This document shows, piece after piece, positions 26,353-35,530 of a DNA stretch of 64,000 bases. Source of the DNA: CAVVEC01 sp963770485 (GTDB lineage Bacteria; Acidobacteriota; Terriglobia; Terriglobales; Acidobacteriaceae). Each line of letters starts with the position of its first letter. Positions within the stretch are counted from its first letter, which is position 1. Both the position numbers and the translations under genes were made by a program. Where the stretch lies: NCBI GenBank assembly GCA_963770485.1, contig CAVYPX010000015.1, forward strand, positions 41,281 through 105,280, in the 5' to 3' direction. The notes under the pieces are model-generated. The model saw only the letters and a list, made by a program, of their open reading frames with translations, was not told where the DNA came from and searched no databases.

Positions 26353-26889
26353 ATGGCATCAGTGACCAACACCTACGCCCGCGCCTTCGCCGATGTGGTC
26401 TTCGACGTTCATCTTGATCCCGCCAAAACTCTCCGGGAGGCACAGGCTCTCGCCGAATTGGTAGCCGCGAGCAAACAGCTCCGGGACGTGTGGGAGACTC
26501 CGTCGATTCCCGCCGAGCAGAAAAGGGCGGTGTTGGATGCGATTGTCGCCAGGGAGGAGATCTCGCCCACCGTGCGGAACTTTCTGGCCGTGCTGATCGA
26601 TCATCGGCGCATCCAATTTCTGGCTTCCATCGTCAGGCAATTCGAGAAGGAACTGAACCAGCGGATGGGATTCACGGAGGCGGAAATTAGTAGCGCTCGC
26701 GATCTCAACGAAGCGGAACGGCGTGGGCTTGAAGCGCGGGTGGAAACACTGACCGGGAAAAAAGTCCGCGCACGCTACTTGCGGGATGCGTCCATTCTGG
26801 GCGGCGCCGTCGTGAAGGTCGGCAGCACGATTTATGACGGCTCGGTGCAGGGACAGTTGGAGAGGATGAGGCAAGCACTTAGCAACTAG
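26353..26889 (+). CDS. atpH: ATP synthase F1 delta subunit
   Basis: A 178-residue stalk-connecting subunit starting immediately after the previous stop. ASVTNTYARAFADVVFD is the family N-terminus. VRNFLAVLIDHRRIQFLASIVRQFEKELNQRMG and LTGKKVRARYLRDASILGGAVVKVGSTIYDGSVQGQLERMR form the conserved C-terminal signature (D.S..GG..V..G....D.S....L). Joins the b-stalk to the alpha subunits. Followed by a 170-bp spacer with a long hairpin before atpA. Confidence 0.93.
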   Translation: MASVTNTYARAFADVVFDVHLDPAKTLREAQALAELVAASKQLRDVWETPSIPAEQKRAVLDAIVAREEISPTVRNFLAVLIDHRRIQFLASIVRQFEKELNQRMGFTEAEISSARDLNEAERRGLEARVETLTGKKVRARYLRDASILGGAVVKVGSTIYDGSVQGQLERMRQALSN

Positions 26890-26990
26890 CATTCAGCATT
26901 CAGCATTCAGCACTCAGCTAACGCTGAGCCGTGCTGGTATCTGGAAAGACCTGGGAGGACTGAGTGCTGACTGCTAAGTGCTGAATGCTA
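26887..26990. repeat. Heptamer-repeat hairpin between atpH and atpA
   Basis: The left arm (26887-26915) is a tandem of AGCATTC-like heptamers and the right arm (26962-26990) is their reverse complement with 26 of 29 positions matching. It would form a 29-bp stem with a ~46-nt loop inside the atp transcript, about 70 nt before the atpA start. Confidence 0.75.
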
Positions 26991-27058
26991 ACTTCTGCGA
27001 AGAAAAGCCGCAGAGGATATGAAGAAGAGCCAGGAGCTAAAAGCTAAGAGCTGAATTT

Positions 27059-28591
27059 ATGGCACAAATCAGAGCAGACGAGATCACGCAGTTAATCCGG
27101 CAGCAGATCGAAAACTACGAATCCAAGATTGCGGTGGACGAGGTCGGCACGGTTATCACTTTGGGTGATGGCATCGCTCGTGTCCACGGCCTCGACAAAG
27201 TCATGGCCGGAGAGCTGCTTTCGTTCCCCCACGACGTAGCCGGCATCGCCATGAACCTGGAAGAAGACCAGGTCGGGGTGGTGCTGCTGGGCGAATACAC
27301 GGAAATCAGTGAAGGCGATGAGGTCAAGCGCACGGGCCGCATTATGAGCGTGCCGGTCGGCGACGCCCTGGTCGGGCGGGTGGTGAACTCGCTGGGGCAG
27401 CCGATTGACGACAAGGGCCCGATCTCTACCGACAAATTCATTGCCCTGGAACGCCTGGCTCCGGGCGTGATCGACCGTCAGCCAGTGCGCGAGCCCATGG
27501 CCACGGGACTCAAGGCTATCGACAGCATGATCCCGATCGGCCGCGGCCAGCGCGAATTGATCATCGGCGACCGCCAGACTGGCAAGACGGCGGTGGCGCT
27601 CGACACGATCATCAATAACAAGGGTAACGACCTTATCTGCATTTATAACGCGGTCGGCCAGAAGCGGTCGTCGATTGCGCAGGTGGTAAAGCTGCTATCG
27701 GATTACGGCGCCATGGACTATACCATTGTCGTCGCCGCCTCCGCCTCCGAACCGGCCCCCATGCAGTACATCGCGCCGTACGCGGCTTGCGCCATGGGCG
27801 AGTACTTCCGGGACAATAAGAAACATGCGCTGGTGATCTACGACGATCTCTCCAAACACGCGGCGTCTTACCGCGAGATTTCTTTGCTGCTGCGACGGCC
27901 GCCGGGGCGCGAGGCTTATCCCGGCGACGTGTTCTATTTGCACTCGCGTTTGCTTGAGCGTGCGGCCAAGCTGAGCGACAAAAAAGGCGGCGGCTCACTG
28001 ACTGCGCTGCCTATCATTGAAACTCAGGCGGGCGACGTTTCGGCGTACATTCCCACTAACGTCATTTCGATCACCGACGGCCAGATTTACCTGGAGACCG
28101 ATCTGTTCAACCAGGGCGTACGTCCGGCGGTGAACGTAGGTCTTTCGGTGAGCCGCGTCGGCGGCAGCGCGCAGATCAAAGCCATGCGGCAGGTTGCGGG
28201 AAGCCTGAAGCTAGATCTGGCACAATATCGCGAACTGGCGGCTTTCGCACAGTTTGGCAGCGACCTGGACAAAGCCACGCAGGCGCAGCTCAATCGCGGA
28301 CAGCGACTGGTGGAAGTGCTCAAGCAAAAGCAGTTTTCGCCCCTGCCATTCTCCAAGCAGATTCTGATGATCTATGCCGGGACGAACGGGTTCCTCGACG
28401 ACCTGGCGGTAGGCCAGGTGCGCGATTTTGAGATCTCACTATACGAGTTCGTGGACGCGACGGCTCCCGCGCTGCTGCGCACGATCATGGAGAAAAAGAT
28501 TCTGGACGACAGTCTGAAAGCCGAAATGAGCAAAGTGATTAAGGAGTGCAAACAGGCGTTCGTGGCGGAGCGGCAGGTGGTCGCGAAGTAA
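27059..28591 (+). CDS. atpA: ATP synthase F1 alpha subunit
   Basis: Non-catalytic nucleotide-binding subunit of the F1 head, 510 residues. N-terminal QIRADEITQLIRQQIENYES, Walker A GDRQTGKTA near residue 170, the segment ALVIYDDLSKHA (Walker B) and the alpha/beta signature region PAVNVGLSVSRVGGSAQ. Full length and well conserved. Central gene of the delta-alpha-gamma-beta-epsilon order. Confidence 0.97.
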   Translation: MAQIRADEITQLIRQQIENYESKIAVDEVGTVITLGDGIARVHGLDKVMAGELLSFPHDVAGIAMNLEEDQVGVVLLGEYTEISEGDEVKRTGRIMSVPVGDALVGRVVNSLGQPIDDKGPISTDKFIALERLAPGVIDRQPVREPMATGLKAIDSMIPIGRGQRELIIGDRQTGKTAVALDTIINNKGNDLICIYNAVGQKRSSIAQVVKLLSDYGAMDYTIVVAASASEPAPMQYIAPYAACAMGEYFRDNKKHALVIYDDLSKHAASYREISLLLRRPPGREAYPGDVFYLHSRLLERAAKLSDKKGGGSLTALPIIETQAGDVSAYIPTNVISITDGQIYLETDLFNQGVRPAVNVGLSVSRVGGSAQIKAMRQVAGSLKLDLAQYRELAAFAQFGSDLDKATQAQLNRGQRLVEVLKQKQFSPLPFSKQILMIYAGTNGFLDDLAVGQVRDFEISLYEFVDATAPALLRTIMEKKILDDSLKAEMSKVIKECKQAFVAERQVVAK

Positions 28592-28622
28592 CCACTGACT
28601 ACTGACTACTAGCTACTGATTT

Positions 28623-29669
28623 ATGGCCAACATTCTCGACATCCGGCGCCGGATCCGCAGCGTGACCAACACGCGGCAGATCACCAAGGCGATGAAGATG
28701 GTCTCGGCGGCGAAGCTGCGGCGGGCGCAAGAGCGCGCCTTGGCGGCGCGCCCGTATGCGCAGATGCTGACCAACGTGCTGAAGTCGCTGGTGTCGCGGG
28801 CTGAGATTTATGATCCGGACACGGGCGAACCCAGGCATCCGCTGCTGGCGCAGCGTCCGGAGAACAACATTCTGCTGATCGTCGTGACGGGAGACAAGGG
28901 TCTCGCTGGCGCTTTCAATACAAATATTCTGAAAGCGGCGGCGCGGTTTCTCGAGTCCAAAGCGGGGAAGAACATCGAGATCGAGACTATCGGGCGCAAG
29001 GGGCGCGATTTTTTGCGCCGGCGATATCGCGCGGCCGCTCCGAGAACGTCGGACTCCCAGAGACCGCTCGGGGTCACGCTGGTCGGCGAGCAGATCGGAG
29101 TGTTCAACAAAATTGACTATGCCATGGCGTCGGAACTGGCGGGCCGCGTGATCGAGCGTTATGGCAAAGAGGAAATTGACTCGGTCTACATCCTCTTCAA
29201 CGAATTCAAGTCGGTGATTTCCCAGCGGCTGATTGTGGAACAGGTTTTGCCGGTCGAACAGGTCGGTGAGATGAGCGTGGCCCAAGCGGAGGCCATGGGC
29301 GAAGCGGAACGTAAGCGGGCCCTGGAAGCCGCAAAGAGTACTGGGGTTGGCATTCGCCCGGCCGACACGCGAGCGGTAGATGCAGCCGCCGCCAGATTTG
29401 CCGCCGCTCCGGTGGACTATATTTATGAACAGAGGGCGGAAGAATTGTTCAACTCGCTGCTGCCGAAGTATCTCGACATACAAGTATTTCGCGCGCTGCT
29501 GGAGTCGGTAGCGGCCGAGCATGCGGCGCGCATGACCGCGATGGATGCCGCCACCAGCAATGCCACCGACATGATTGATTCGCTGACGCTGGCCATGAAC
29601 CGGGCCCGCCAGGCGAAGATCACGAAGGAGATTATCGAGATCGTCAGCGGAGCAGCAGCCGCAGGATAA
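28623..29669 (+). CDS. atpG: ATP synthase F1 gamma subunit, with internal insertion
   Basis: Central rotor shaft. N-terminal ILDIRRRIRSVTNTRQITKAMKMVSAAKLRRAQ and C-terminal RMTAMDAATSNATDMIDSLTLAMNRARQAKITKEIIEIVSGAAA are canonical. At 348 residues it is about 55-60 longer than usual. The extra sequence lies mainly between the LPVEQ block and the C-terminal helix (about 217-265: AEAMGEAERKRALEAAKSTGVGIRPADTRAVDAAAARFAA), an alanine-rich helical stretch without similarity to the standard gamma. It sits 31 bp after atpA; the spacer has GACTACT repeats. Confidence 0.94.
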   Translation: MANILDIRRRIRSVTNTRQITKAMKMVSAAKLRRAQERALAARPYAQMLTNVLKSLVSRAEIYDPDTGEPRHPLLAQRPENNILLIVVTGDKGLAGAFNTNILKAAARFLESKAGKNIEIETIGRKGRDFLRRRYRAAAPRTSDSQRPLGVTLVGEQIGVFNKIDYAMASELAGRVIERYGKEEIDSVYILFNEFKSVISQRLIVEQVLPVEQVGEMSVAQAEAMGEAERKRALEAAKSTGVGIRPADTRAVDAAAARFAAAPVDYIYEQRAEELFNSLLPKYLDIQVFRALLESVAAEHAARMTAMDAATSNATDMIDSLTLAMNRARQAKITKEIIEIVSGAAAAG

Positions 29670-29670
29670 G

Positions 29671-29777
29671 CAGCACTTAGCAGTTAGCACTTAGCATTCA
29701 GCCAGCGTCGGTTTGTGCCGACCTTTGCGACAGCGTTTGGGGCCGAATGCTAAATGCCAAGTGCTAATTGCTGAGAG
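29671..29777. repeat. Heptamer-repeat hairpin between atpG and atpD
   Basis: The left arm near 29671-29703 (CAGCACTTAGCAGTTAGCAC and on) pairs with the right arm near 29741-29777 (GAATGCTAAATGCCAAGTGC and on), with a small perfect GTCGG / CCGAC hairpin in the loop. Same heptamer family as the atpH-atpA spacer. Confidence 0.7.
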
Positions 29778-29800
29778 CTGACAGCCGAAAGCCAAAACTT

Positions 29801-31243
29801 ATGCCAGAAAACATCGGACACGTGATTCAAGTCGCCGGTCCCGCCGTCGACGTGCAGTTTGTGGAAGGTTCCATGCCGCCAATTTACGAGGCGTTGCTGG
29901 TTGTCAGCGACGGCTTCAAGGTCCCGGCCCCGATCAAGGTCGTTTTGGAAGTGCAGCAACATTTGGGCGAAGGCCGCGTGCGCTGCATCGCAATGGAAGC
30001 GACCGACGGCATGGTGCGCGGCATGAAGGCCATTGACCAGGGCGGGCCAATTTCCGTGCCCGTGGGCAACGGCACGCTGGGCCGCGTGATGAATGTAATC
30101 GGCGAGCCCGTCGACCAACTTGGCCCGATCGCGCACACTCAGACCATGCCGATTCACCGTCCGGCGCCGCTGTTCGACGAGCAGGCCACGACGGCGGAAA
30201 TGTTCGAAACCGGCGTCAAGGTGATTGACCTTATCCAGCCGTTTTTGAAAGGCGGGAAGATCGGACTGTTTGGCGGCGCGGGCGTGGGCAAGACCGTTGT
30301 AATCATGGAGCTGATCAATAACGTCGCCAAGCAGCACGGTGGATTCTCCGTGTTTGCCGGAGTCGGGGAGCGCACGCGCGAAGGCAACGATCTGTGGCTG
30401 GAAATGACCGAGTCCGGCGTGATCAAGCCCGGCGATCCATCAAAGTCCAAAGCCGCCTTGATTTATGGCCAGATGACCGAGCCGCCAGGTGCGCGCTTGC
30501 GCGTTGCGCTGACCGGCCTGACCGTCGCCGAATACTTCCGCGACGTGGAAGGCGCAGATACACTGCTGTTCATCGACAATATCTTCCGCTTCACGCAGGC
30601 CGGATCGGAGGTTTCCGCGTTGCTGGGCCGCATGCCCAGCGCCGTGGGCTACCAGCCCAATCTGGCGACGGAGATGGGCGAGTTGCAGGAGCGGATTACT
30701 TCCACGAAAAAGGGATCGGTAACCTCGGTGCAGGCGATTTACGTGCCCGCCGACGACTTAACCGATCCGGCTCCGGCCACGACGTTTGCTCACCTGGACG
30801 CGACCACGGTGCTTTCGCGCGCGCTGACCGAAATCGGAATTTATCCGGCAGTGGACCCGCTGGCTTCGACCTCGCGCATTCTCGATCCGCGGATTGTGGG
30901 TCAGGAACACTATGACGTGGCGCAGGCGGTGAAGAAGACGCTACAGAGCTACAAGGATCTGCAGGACATCATCGCGATTCTCGGCATTGACGAACTCAGC
31001 GAAGACCAGAAGGTGACGGTGGCGCGAGCCCGCAAGATCCAGCGGTTTCTCTCGCAGCCGTTCCATGTGGCCGAACAGTTCACCGGCGCGCCGGGCCGCT
31101 ACGTAAAGATCGCCGACACAGTGAAGGGCTTCAAGGAAATCAACGAAGGCAAGTACGACGATATCCCCGAACAGGCGTTTTACATGAAGGGCACGATTGA
31201 TGAAGTGCTCGAAGCGGCAGAGAAGTTGAAGGCGGTAGCTTGA
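29801..31243 (+). CDS. atpD: ATP synthase F1 beta subunit
   Basis: Catalytic subunit of the F1 head, 480 residues from the ATG at 29801 (MPENIGHVIQVAGPAVDVQF). The 33-bp extension upstream belongs to the repeat-derived spacer. Walker A GGAGVGKTV near 153, catalytic Glu in GVGERTREGNDLW, Walker B LLFIDNIFRFTQAG and the signature P.ATTFAHLDATTVLSR...YPAVDPLASTSRIL. DELSEDQ near the C-terminus is the torque-generating DELSEED equivalent. Confidence 0.97.
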   Translation: MPENIGHVIQVAGPAVDVQFVEGSMPPIYEALLVVSDGFKVPAPIKVVLEVQQHLGEGRVRCIAMEATDGMVRGMKAIDQGGPISVPVGNGTLGRVMNVIGEPVDQLGPIAHTQTMPIHRPAPLFDEQATTAEMFETGVKVIDLIQPFLKGGKIGLFGGAGVGKTVVIMELINNVAKQHGGFSVFAGVGERTREGNDLWLEMTESGVIKPGDPSKSKAALIYGQMTEPPGARLRVALTGLTVAEYFRDVEGADTLLFIDNIFRFTQAGSEVSALLGRMPSAVGYQPNLATEMGELQERITSTKKGSVTSVQAIYVPADDLTDPAPATTFAHLDATTVLSRALTEIGIYPAVDPLASTSRILDPRIVGQEHYDVAQAVKKTLQSYKDLQDIIAILGIDELSEDQKVTVARARKIQRFLSQPFHVAEQFTGAPGRYVKIADTVKGFKEINEGKYDDIPEQAFYMKGTIDEVLEAAEKLKAVA

Positions 31244-31245
31244 GA

Positions 31246-31336
31246 AGCTATCAGCTGTCAGCGATCAGCTTTCAGTTATGAAACGAAAACGGGCATCAGT
31301 GAGAAAAAGCTGAGAGCTGACGGCTGATAGCTGACA
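31246..31336. repeat. Heptamer-repeat hairpin between atpD and atpC
   Basis: The left arm 31246-31274 (AGCTATCAGCTGTCAGCGAT and on) pairs with the right arm 31305-31336 (AAAAGCTGAGAGCTGACGGC and on) with few mismatches. Same repeat style as the other atp spacers, immediately before the atpC start at 31346. Confidence 0.75.
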
Positions 31337-31345
31337 GCGGTTCTT

Positions 31346-31753
31346 ATGGCAGACACTTTCCAACTCGAAATCGTCACCCCGGAGAAGATGGTAGTGCGCG
31401 ACGTTGCCGAAGAAATGCAGATTCCCGGCAAGAGCGGTTATCTGGGCATTCTGCCAGGACACGCACCACTGATCACTGAACTGGCGGTGGGCGAGATCAC
31501 TTATCGTAATAACAATTACGACCACCGTCTTGCGGTGGCGTGGGGATTCGCCGAGGTCTTGCCGGACAAAGTGACGATCCTGGCGGAGACTTGCGAGCGC
31601 CCTGAGGAGATCGACGTGAAGCGCGCCGAAGAGGCGAAGCAACGCGCAGAGAAGCGTCTGTCGAGCGGCGACCCCGACGTGGATTTCCCGCGTGCTCAAG
31701 GTGCCTTGCTGCGCGCCGAGACCCGTCTGGACGTGGCGGAGAAGAAGAGCTAG
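31346..31753 (+). CDS. atpC: ATP synthase F1 epsilon subunit
   Basis: A 135-residue regulatory rotor subunit. The N-terminal beta-sandwich is clear (FQLEIVTPEKMVVRDVAEEMQIPGKSGYLGILPGHAPLITELAVGEITYR, then HRLAVAWGFAEVLPDKVTILAETCERPEEID). It is followed by the C-terminal helix pair (KRAEEAKQRAEKRLSS... ALLRAETRLDVAEKK) that can insert into F1 to inhibit ATP hydrolysis. Last gene of the cluster; the a and c genes (atpB, atpE) are not in the window. Confidence 0.95.
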   Translation: MADTFQLEIVTPEKMVVRDVAEEMQIPGKSGYLGILPGHAPLITELAVGEITYRNNNYDHRLAVAWGFAEVLPDKVTILAETCERPEEIDVKRAEEAKQRAEKRLSSGDPDVDFPRAQGALLRAETRLDVAEKKS

Positions 31754-31822
31754 TGTTCTGGGACCTGCGTTCCTGCCTAGATTATTGGCATCTCTACCGA
31801 AGCGAAGCGCAGCGCAGTGGGC

Positions 31823-31999
31823 GCTGCGCTCACGCCCGCAAAACGGCTCAAGTCGAATCCTATAGCGCCCACCATCTGACCCTTGAGCCGTGGTGACCGG
31901 AGATCCCTCGCTGCACTCGGGATTTCGGCTGCGGGCTCCCGCTGCGCTCACGCCCGCAAAACGCCTCAAGTTCGAATCCTATAGCGCCCACCATCTGAC
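31823..31999 (+). repeat. Tandem repeat ending in a tRNA 3'-end-like sequence
   Basis: Two copies (31823-31880 and 31941-31999) of a ~58-nt sequence: GCTGCGCTCACGCCCGCAAA, then CTCAAGTTCGAATCC and TATAGCGCCCACCATCTGAC. The end looks like a tRNA T-arm, acceptor strand and CCA. The first copy is preceded by GGGCGCT at 31819-31825, complementary to AGCGCCC, so it may be the remnant of a tRNA gene. The linker (31890-31940) recurs at 58226-58275, where a genuine tRNA 3' end is duplicated in the same way. Confidence 0.6.
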
Positions 32000-32021
32000 T
32001 GCGCATCGCCGGCAGAGAGCC

Positions 32022-34022
32022 TCACTGGATCTCGACCGAAACCAAGTCCCCGTCCGCTTTCCCTCCCGCCTTGTAGTTCACGGCGACCGGGCGGTTCTTC
32101 CATTCGCAGGAAAACTGGTCGGCACCGATGAGGGTTAGCGATTTGTAATCTGCAATGCGCAACTTTATGACTTTCGTCCCTGCCGAAACCGTCAAAACCG
32201 CTGCTGGAGCCTGGGAGCAATCTACTGCCGTCAATTTTCCTCTCAGAAATTGGATCGGGCGTTTGTCGGGTTGAGGCGGAGCCGGGGGCTCTTCGGGATG
32301 ATCGGCTGCCGTTTCGTCAGCCGGAGGGAGATTTTGTTCGCCGCGCTGGGGCTCCGAAGACTTCGTTGCGGGCGGCGGTGCGCTTGCGTTCGGCTGTGGC
32401 GATGCTTCGCGTTGCGGCAGCAAGCCGTACTTCTTCAGCGTGGGGAGGTCTTCCAACTTGGTGCGCGCGGCGCTGGCGATCTGAGCATTTTGGCTTGTTC
32501 CCAGCCGTCCGAGCAGCGCGGTGGCGGCGTCCCACTGCTTGGCCGCCAGGTAGATTTGCGCCATGTTCAGCTGGTAGCTTTCATTGCGCGGGCTAAGCCG
32601 AATGGCGGCCCGCATAGCTTCCATCGCCGAGTTGATTCCGCCGCCCTCGACCCGGGCCAGGCCGAGCATGTTATAGGCTTCAGCAAATTCTGGATCCCAG
32701 TCGAGAACGATCTGCAAATCCACCATCATATTTGCAATTCCATGCAAGGGCTGCCCGCTGGAACGCGCCGCGCGGTACTTAGCCAGCGCATCATAATAAT
32801 GTGGCCAGGGATCTTTAGGATCAAGGTCCATGGCCTTGTTGAGCTCTTCGGTCGTCTGGTCGAATTCCTTCCTTTCCAGGTGAGCCCAGGCCAGCGCACG
32901 GTGCGCAATCGCGTTTTCCGTCTTGGGCTGGCTCGCGATGGACTCGAGTTCCTGCAGGGCGGAGTCGCGGCGCTCAGGCAATCGGATACTCATTTCAGCG
33001 AGCAATGCTTGCGCATCTTCCTCGGGTACTGGCTTCGTACTTGTGCCGATGTCGTCCGGTGCGACCGGACTAGGGAAGTCGTACACTTCGCCCGCCTGAC
33101 TACCCGGAGCTGACTGTCTGCCCGTTCCCTGAGCCAGCAGCGACGCGAGTGAATGGAAGTAATCCTTCACCGCCTGCTCGAACTGAGCTGGCGTCATGCC
33201 GTAGGCCTTCTGAATGGCCTCTTCCACCGGGAGCTTCTGGTTCTCGACCAGATCGAAATAGGTGCCGGTCTCCGGCAGCTTGTCCTTGTTGAGCAGGTAA
33301 TGCAGCACGATCCATGACTGCGCGTAGAACAAAGTGTGATGCGTGTTTTCCTGATAGTCCTGAATCTCGTGGCGCATAGTAAAGAGATCAGGAATCGCAA
33401 GCCAGACCGGCCCGCTCAGCAGTTCGACGAACGATTTGGGGGGATTGCGATTCTCGATCTGGTTCGCGGCCAGGTTTTGACGAGTGGGTGGTGGCAATTC
33501 GGGGTCGCCGCCGATGTGGACCTGCTTGTCGTCCAGACGAATGCTGGAGAAATATTCGGCAAAACCCTCGTCGAACCAGCCTTGCGTGGGTGGATAGTTG
33601 TAGTTCAGAAAAAGGTGAGCGAATTCGTGGGATACGGCCCGCCAACTCTGGTCCTCGAACAAATTCAGGACGACGTAATTGCGGTCTTCGCCGGGAACGA
33701 AGAAGCCAGCTTCAGCGATGGGCTGGCCCTGGCGAAGAGGAGCGACCTTAGCGTAGTCTCCATCGCTGCTGAGAGCGATGATCTCGAGCGGCTCTGGCAT
33801 GCTGAGCCGGGTCTTCATCAGCAACTGGGCGAAGACCGAGCGCATCTGCTCGAAGCGCACCAGGATCTCGCGGCCTTTCCTTTCGTCGGCGTCGGTGAGG
33901 ACGGAAAAGTGACTGGAACTGACGCGAATCCAGTGGGGCCCGGCAGCCTGGGCCGGAACCGAGCAAGCAAGCAGGATCACAGGAAGCAATCGGTGCAGAA
34001 AAGAGGAGGCGCGGAACGTCAT
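32022..34022 (-). CDS. Secreted gluzincin (peptidase MA-like) with TPR repeats
   Basis: A 666-residue exported protein: signal peptide FLHRLLPVILLACSVPAQA, then a peptidase MA-like domain with HEFAH at 132-136 (zinc ligands and catalytic Glu133) and the downstream Glu152 in GWFDEGFAEYF as third ligand. Residues ~330-560 are tetratricopeptide-like helical repeats (LAWAHLERKEFDQTTEELNKAMDLDPKDPWPHY; AYNMLGLARVEGGGINSAMEAMRAAIRLSPRN). A proline-rich linker and a small C-terminal beta domain (LRGKLTAVDCSQAPAAVLTVSAGTKVIKLRIADYKSL) follow. The metal site looks intact, so protease activity is plausible; the substrate is unknown. Confidence 0.85.
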   Translation of the reverse strand: MTFRASSFLHRLLPVILLACSVPAQAAGPHWIRVSSSHFSVLTDADERKGREILVRFEQMRSVFAQLLMKTRLSMPEPLEIIALSSDGDYAKVAPLRQGQPIAEAGFFVPGEDRNYVVLNLFEDQSWRAVSHEFAHLFLNYNYPPTQGWFDEGFAEYFSSIRLDDKQVHIGGDPELPPPTRQNLAANQIENRNPPKSFVELLSGPVWLAIPDLFTMRHEIQDYQENTHHTLFYAQSWIVLHYLLNKDKLPETGTYFDLVENQKLPVEEAIQKAYGMTPAQFEQAVKDYFHSLASLLAQGTGRQSAPGSQAGEVYDFPSPVAPDDIGTSTKPVPEEDAQALLAEMSIRLPERRDSALQELESIASQPKTENAIAHRALAWAHLERKEFDQTTEELNKAMDLDPKDPWPHYYDALAKYRAARSSGQPLHGIANMMVDLQIVLDWDPEFAEAYNMLGLARVEGGGINSAMEAMRAAIRLSPRNESYQLNMAQIYLAAKQWDAATALLGRLGTSQNAQIASAARTKLEDLPTLKKYGLLPQREASPQPNASAPPPATKSSEPQRGEQNLPPADETAADHPEEPPAPPQPDKRPIQFLRGKLTAVDCSQAPAAVLTVSAGTKVIKLRIADYKSLTLIGADQFSCEWKNRPVAVNYKAGGKADGDLVSVEIQ

Positions 34023-34219
34023 GGTGTCGCCGGGATTCGAACCACAACGATGCTACCACGCCAACGGGATTTCGGAGGTCATGGCACTACCGCACTCATC
34101 CCGAATGCCACAATAGTCTTTAAGCGCAGAGGTCGCCGAGACCCCCCGCTGAGGACTTCGATCAAGTTCTCGACATAAGCGCGGGGGGAAATGAGCATCA
34201 CGGTCGCACGCATCACGGT

Positions 34220-35488
34220 CTATTGCGACTTGCCGAATACGTACGCCATCGGATTGGAATTGATCTGCGCCCCCGCAACTACGGTGCTGCCGCTGATGGA
34301 AACTGGCCCCAGAGCGGCTGCGTCGGAATCGCTTACCTTGTCGGTTTCGGTAGTGGTGATCCAACCGCTCGCGGGCTTGACGAATATATAGACCGAATCG
34401 CCGCCCGTTGCCACCACGATATTGCCGCTGATCGCTACATTGCCCAACCCGGTGCCGTCGGATGCGGTCAGCTTGGCCATCTCCGTCATGTTCGCCCATC
34501 CGCCTTTCGGCTTAACGAACAAATACACCGCCGTACCGTTGGCGGTGACCACGGTGTCACCGGCAATGGCTACACTGCCCAAAGCCGAACCATCGGATGC
34601 GGTCAGTTTGGCCGTCTGTGTCCGGCTTTTCCAGCCGCGCGCGGGCTTCACGAACACATACTCCGCCCCGCCTCCGTAGGCCACCACGGTATTGCCGCTC
34701 ATGGCCACGGACGAGCCCAACCCGTCGTGCTTCTTTGCATGTGAGGCGGTCAGCTTGGCGGTCTCCGTCATATTGGCCCAGCCAGTTGCCGGCTTCACGA
34801 AAACAAATACTGCGCCCCGATTCCGGAGAGGATCCCTCTCTACTTGAGTACTATCGGAGCGTCCGGGATCATAGGGCCCTCCGGCCACTACCGTGTTGCC
34901 GCTGATAGCGAGGGACGCGCCCAACCCGGGAACGGCGTAATCACCATGCCATTGACCGTCCGAAGCCCCCAACGAAGCGACTACGTACGACCTTCTTTCC
35001 CAGCCATGCCTCCCCGGTAGAAACACGAATGCGTAGCCCGGTGACCAGCTAATGTCAGGGTCGGCGACTACCGCCATGTTGTTGCTGACTGCGACAGTCA
35101 ACCCGTATTCATACCCGTCATCGACATTCATCAAATCGACGGCCGGCGCCGATGAATTCCAGCCTTCCTTCAGCTTGAGGAACAGCGAAGCTGCCCCGGC
35201 CGGGTGATTGCACTCACAGGGCTCGCCGAGCGCGATTGTGTTGCCATGGATCGCCACCGGACCGGGCGAACCCCAATCCCCTGATCCAGCCAGCTTGGCT
35301 AATTCGACCCACTGCTCAGTTCCAGGGAAAGAAGCCCTGGTATCGGCACCCATCGCTGAGGAGCTCGAACGCCCCGACTGCGCCGTTCGCGGCAGCCTAG
35401 CGGCAGCGTGGTCTGCCGCGCCTGCGCATAATGACGAAACTAACAATGAAGCGACGAAAAAGAATCTGTAACCCTGCGTCTTGCTCAT
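34220..35488 (-). CDS. Secreted FG-GAP-like beta-propeller protein
   Basis: A 422-residue exported protein with signal peptide FFFVASLLVSSLCAGAADH. The mature part consists of ~7 repeats of the type LGSVAISGNTVVxxG...AYVFVKPxxGWxxMTETAKLTASDG, the FG-GAP_2 blade pattern that builds a beta-propeller. These repeats are typical of large surface or secreted proteins of Acidobacteriota and relatives; no catalytic residues are seen. Next to another propeller-like gene (GloVer) on the same strand. Confidence 0.8.
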   Translation of the reverse strand: MSKTQGYRFFFVASLLVSSLCAGAADHAAARLPRTAQSGRSSSSAMGADTRASFPGTEQWVELAKLAGSGDWGSPGPVAIHGNTIALGEPCECNHPAGAASLFLKLKEGWNSSAPAVDLMNVDDGYEYGLTVAVSNNMAVVADPDISWSPGYAFVFLPGRHGWERRSYVVASLGASDGQWHGDYAVPGLGASLAISGNTVVAGGPYDPGRSDSTQVERDPLRNRGAVFVFVKPATGWANMTETAKLTASHAKKHDGLGSSVAMSGNTVVAYGGGAEYVFVKPARGWKSRTQTAKLTASDGSALGSVAIAGDTVVTANGTAVYLFVKPKGGWANMTEMAKLTASDGTGLGNVAISGNIVVATGGDSVYIFVKPASGWITTTETDKVSDSDAAALGPVSISGSTVVAGAQINSNPMAYVFGKSQ

Positions 35489-35530
35489 GGCAGTCCTCCT
35501 TCAATGTGTAGAGCAGCTCTCGCCTGGGCC

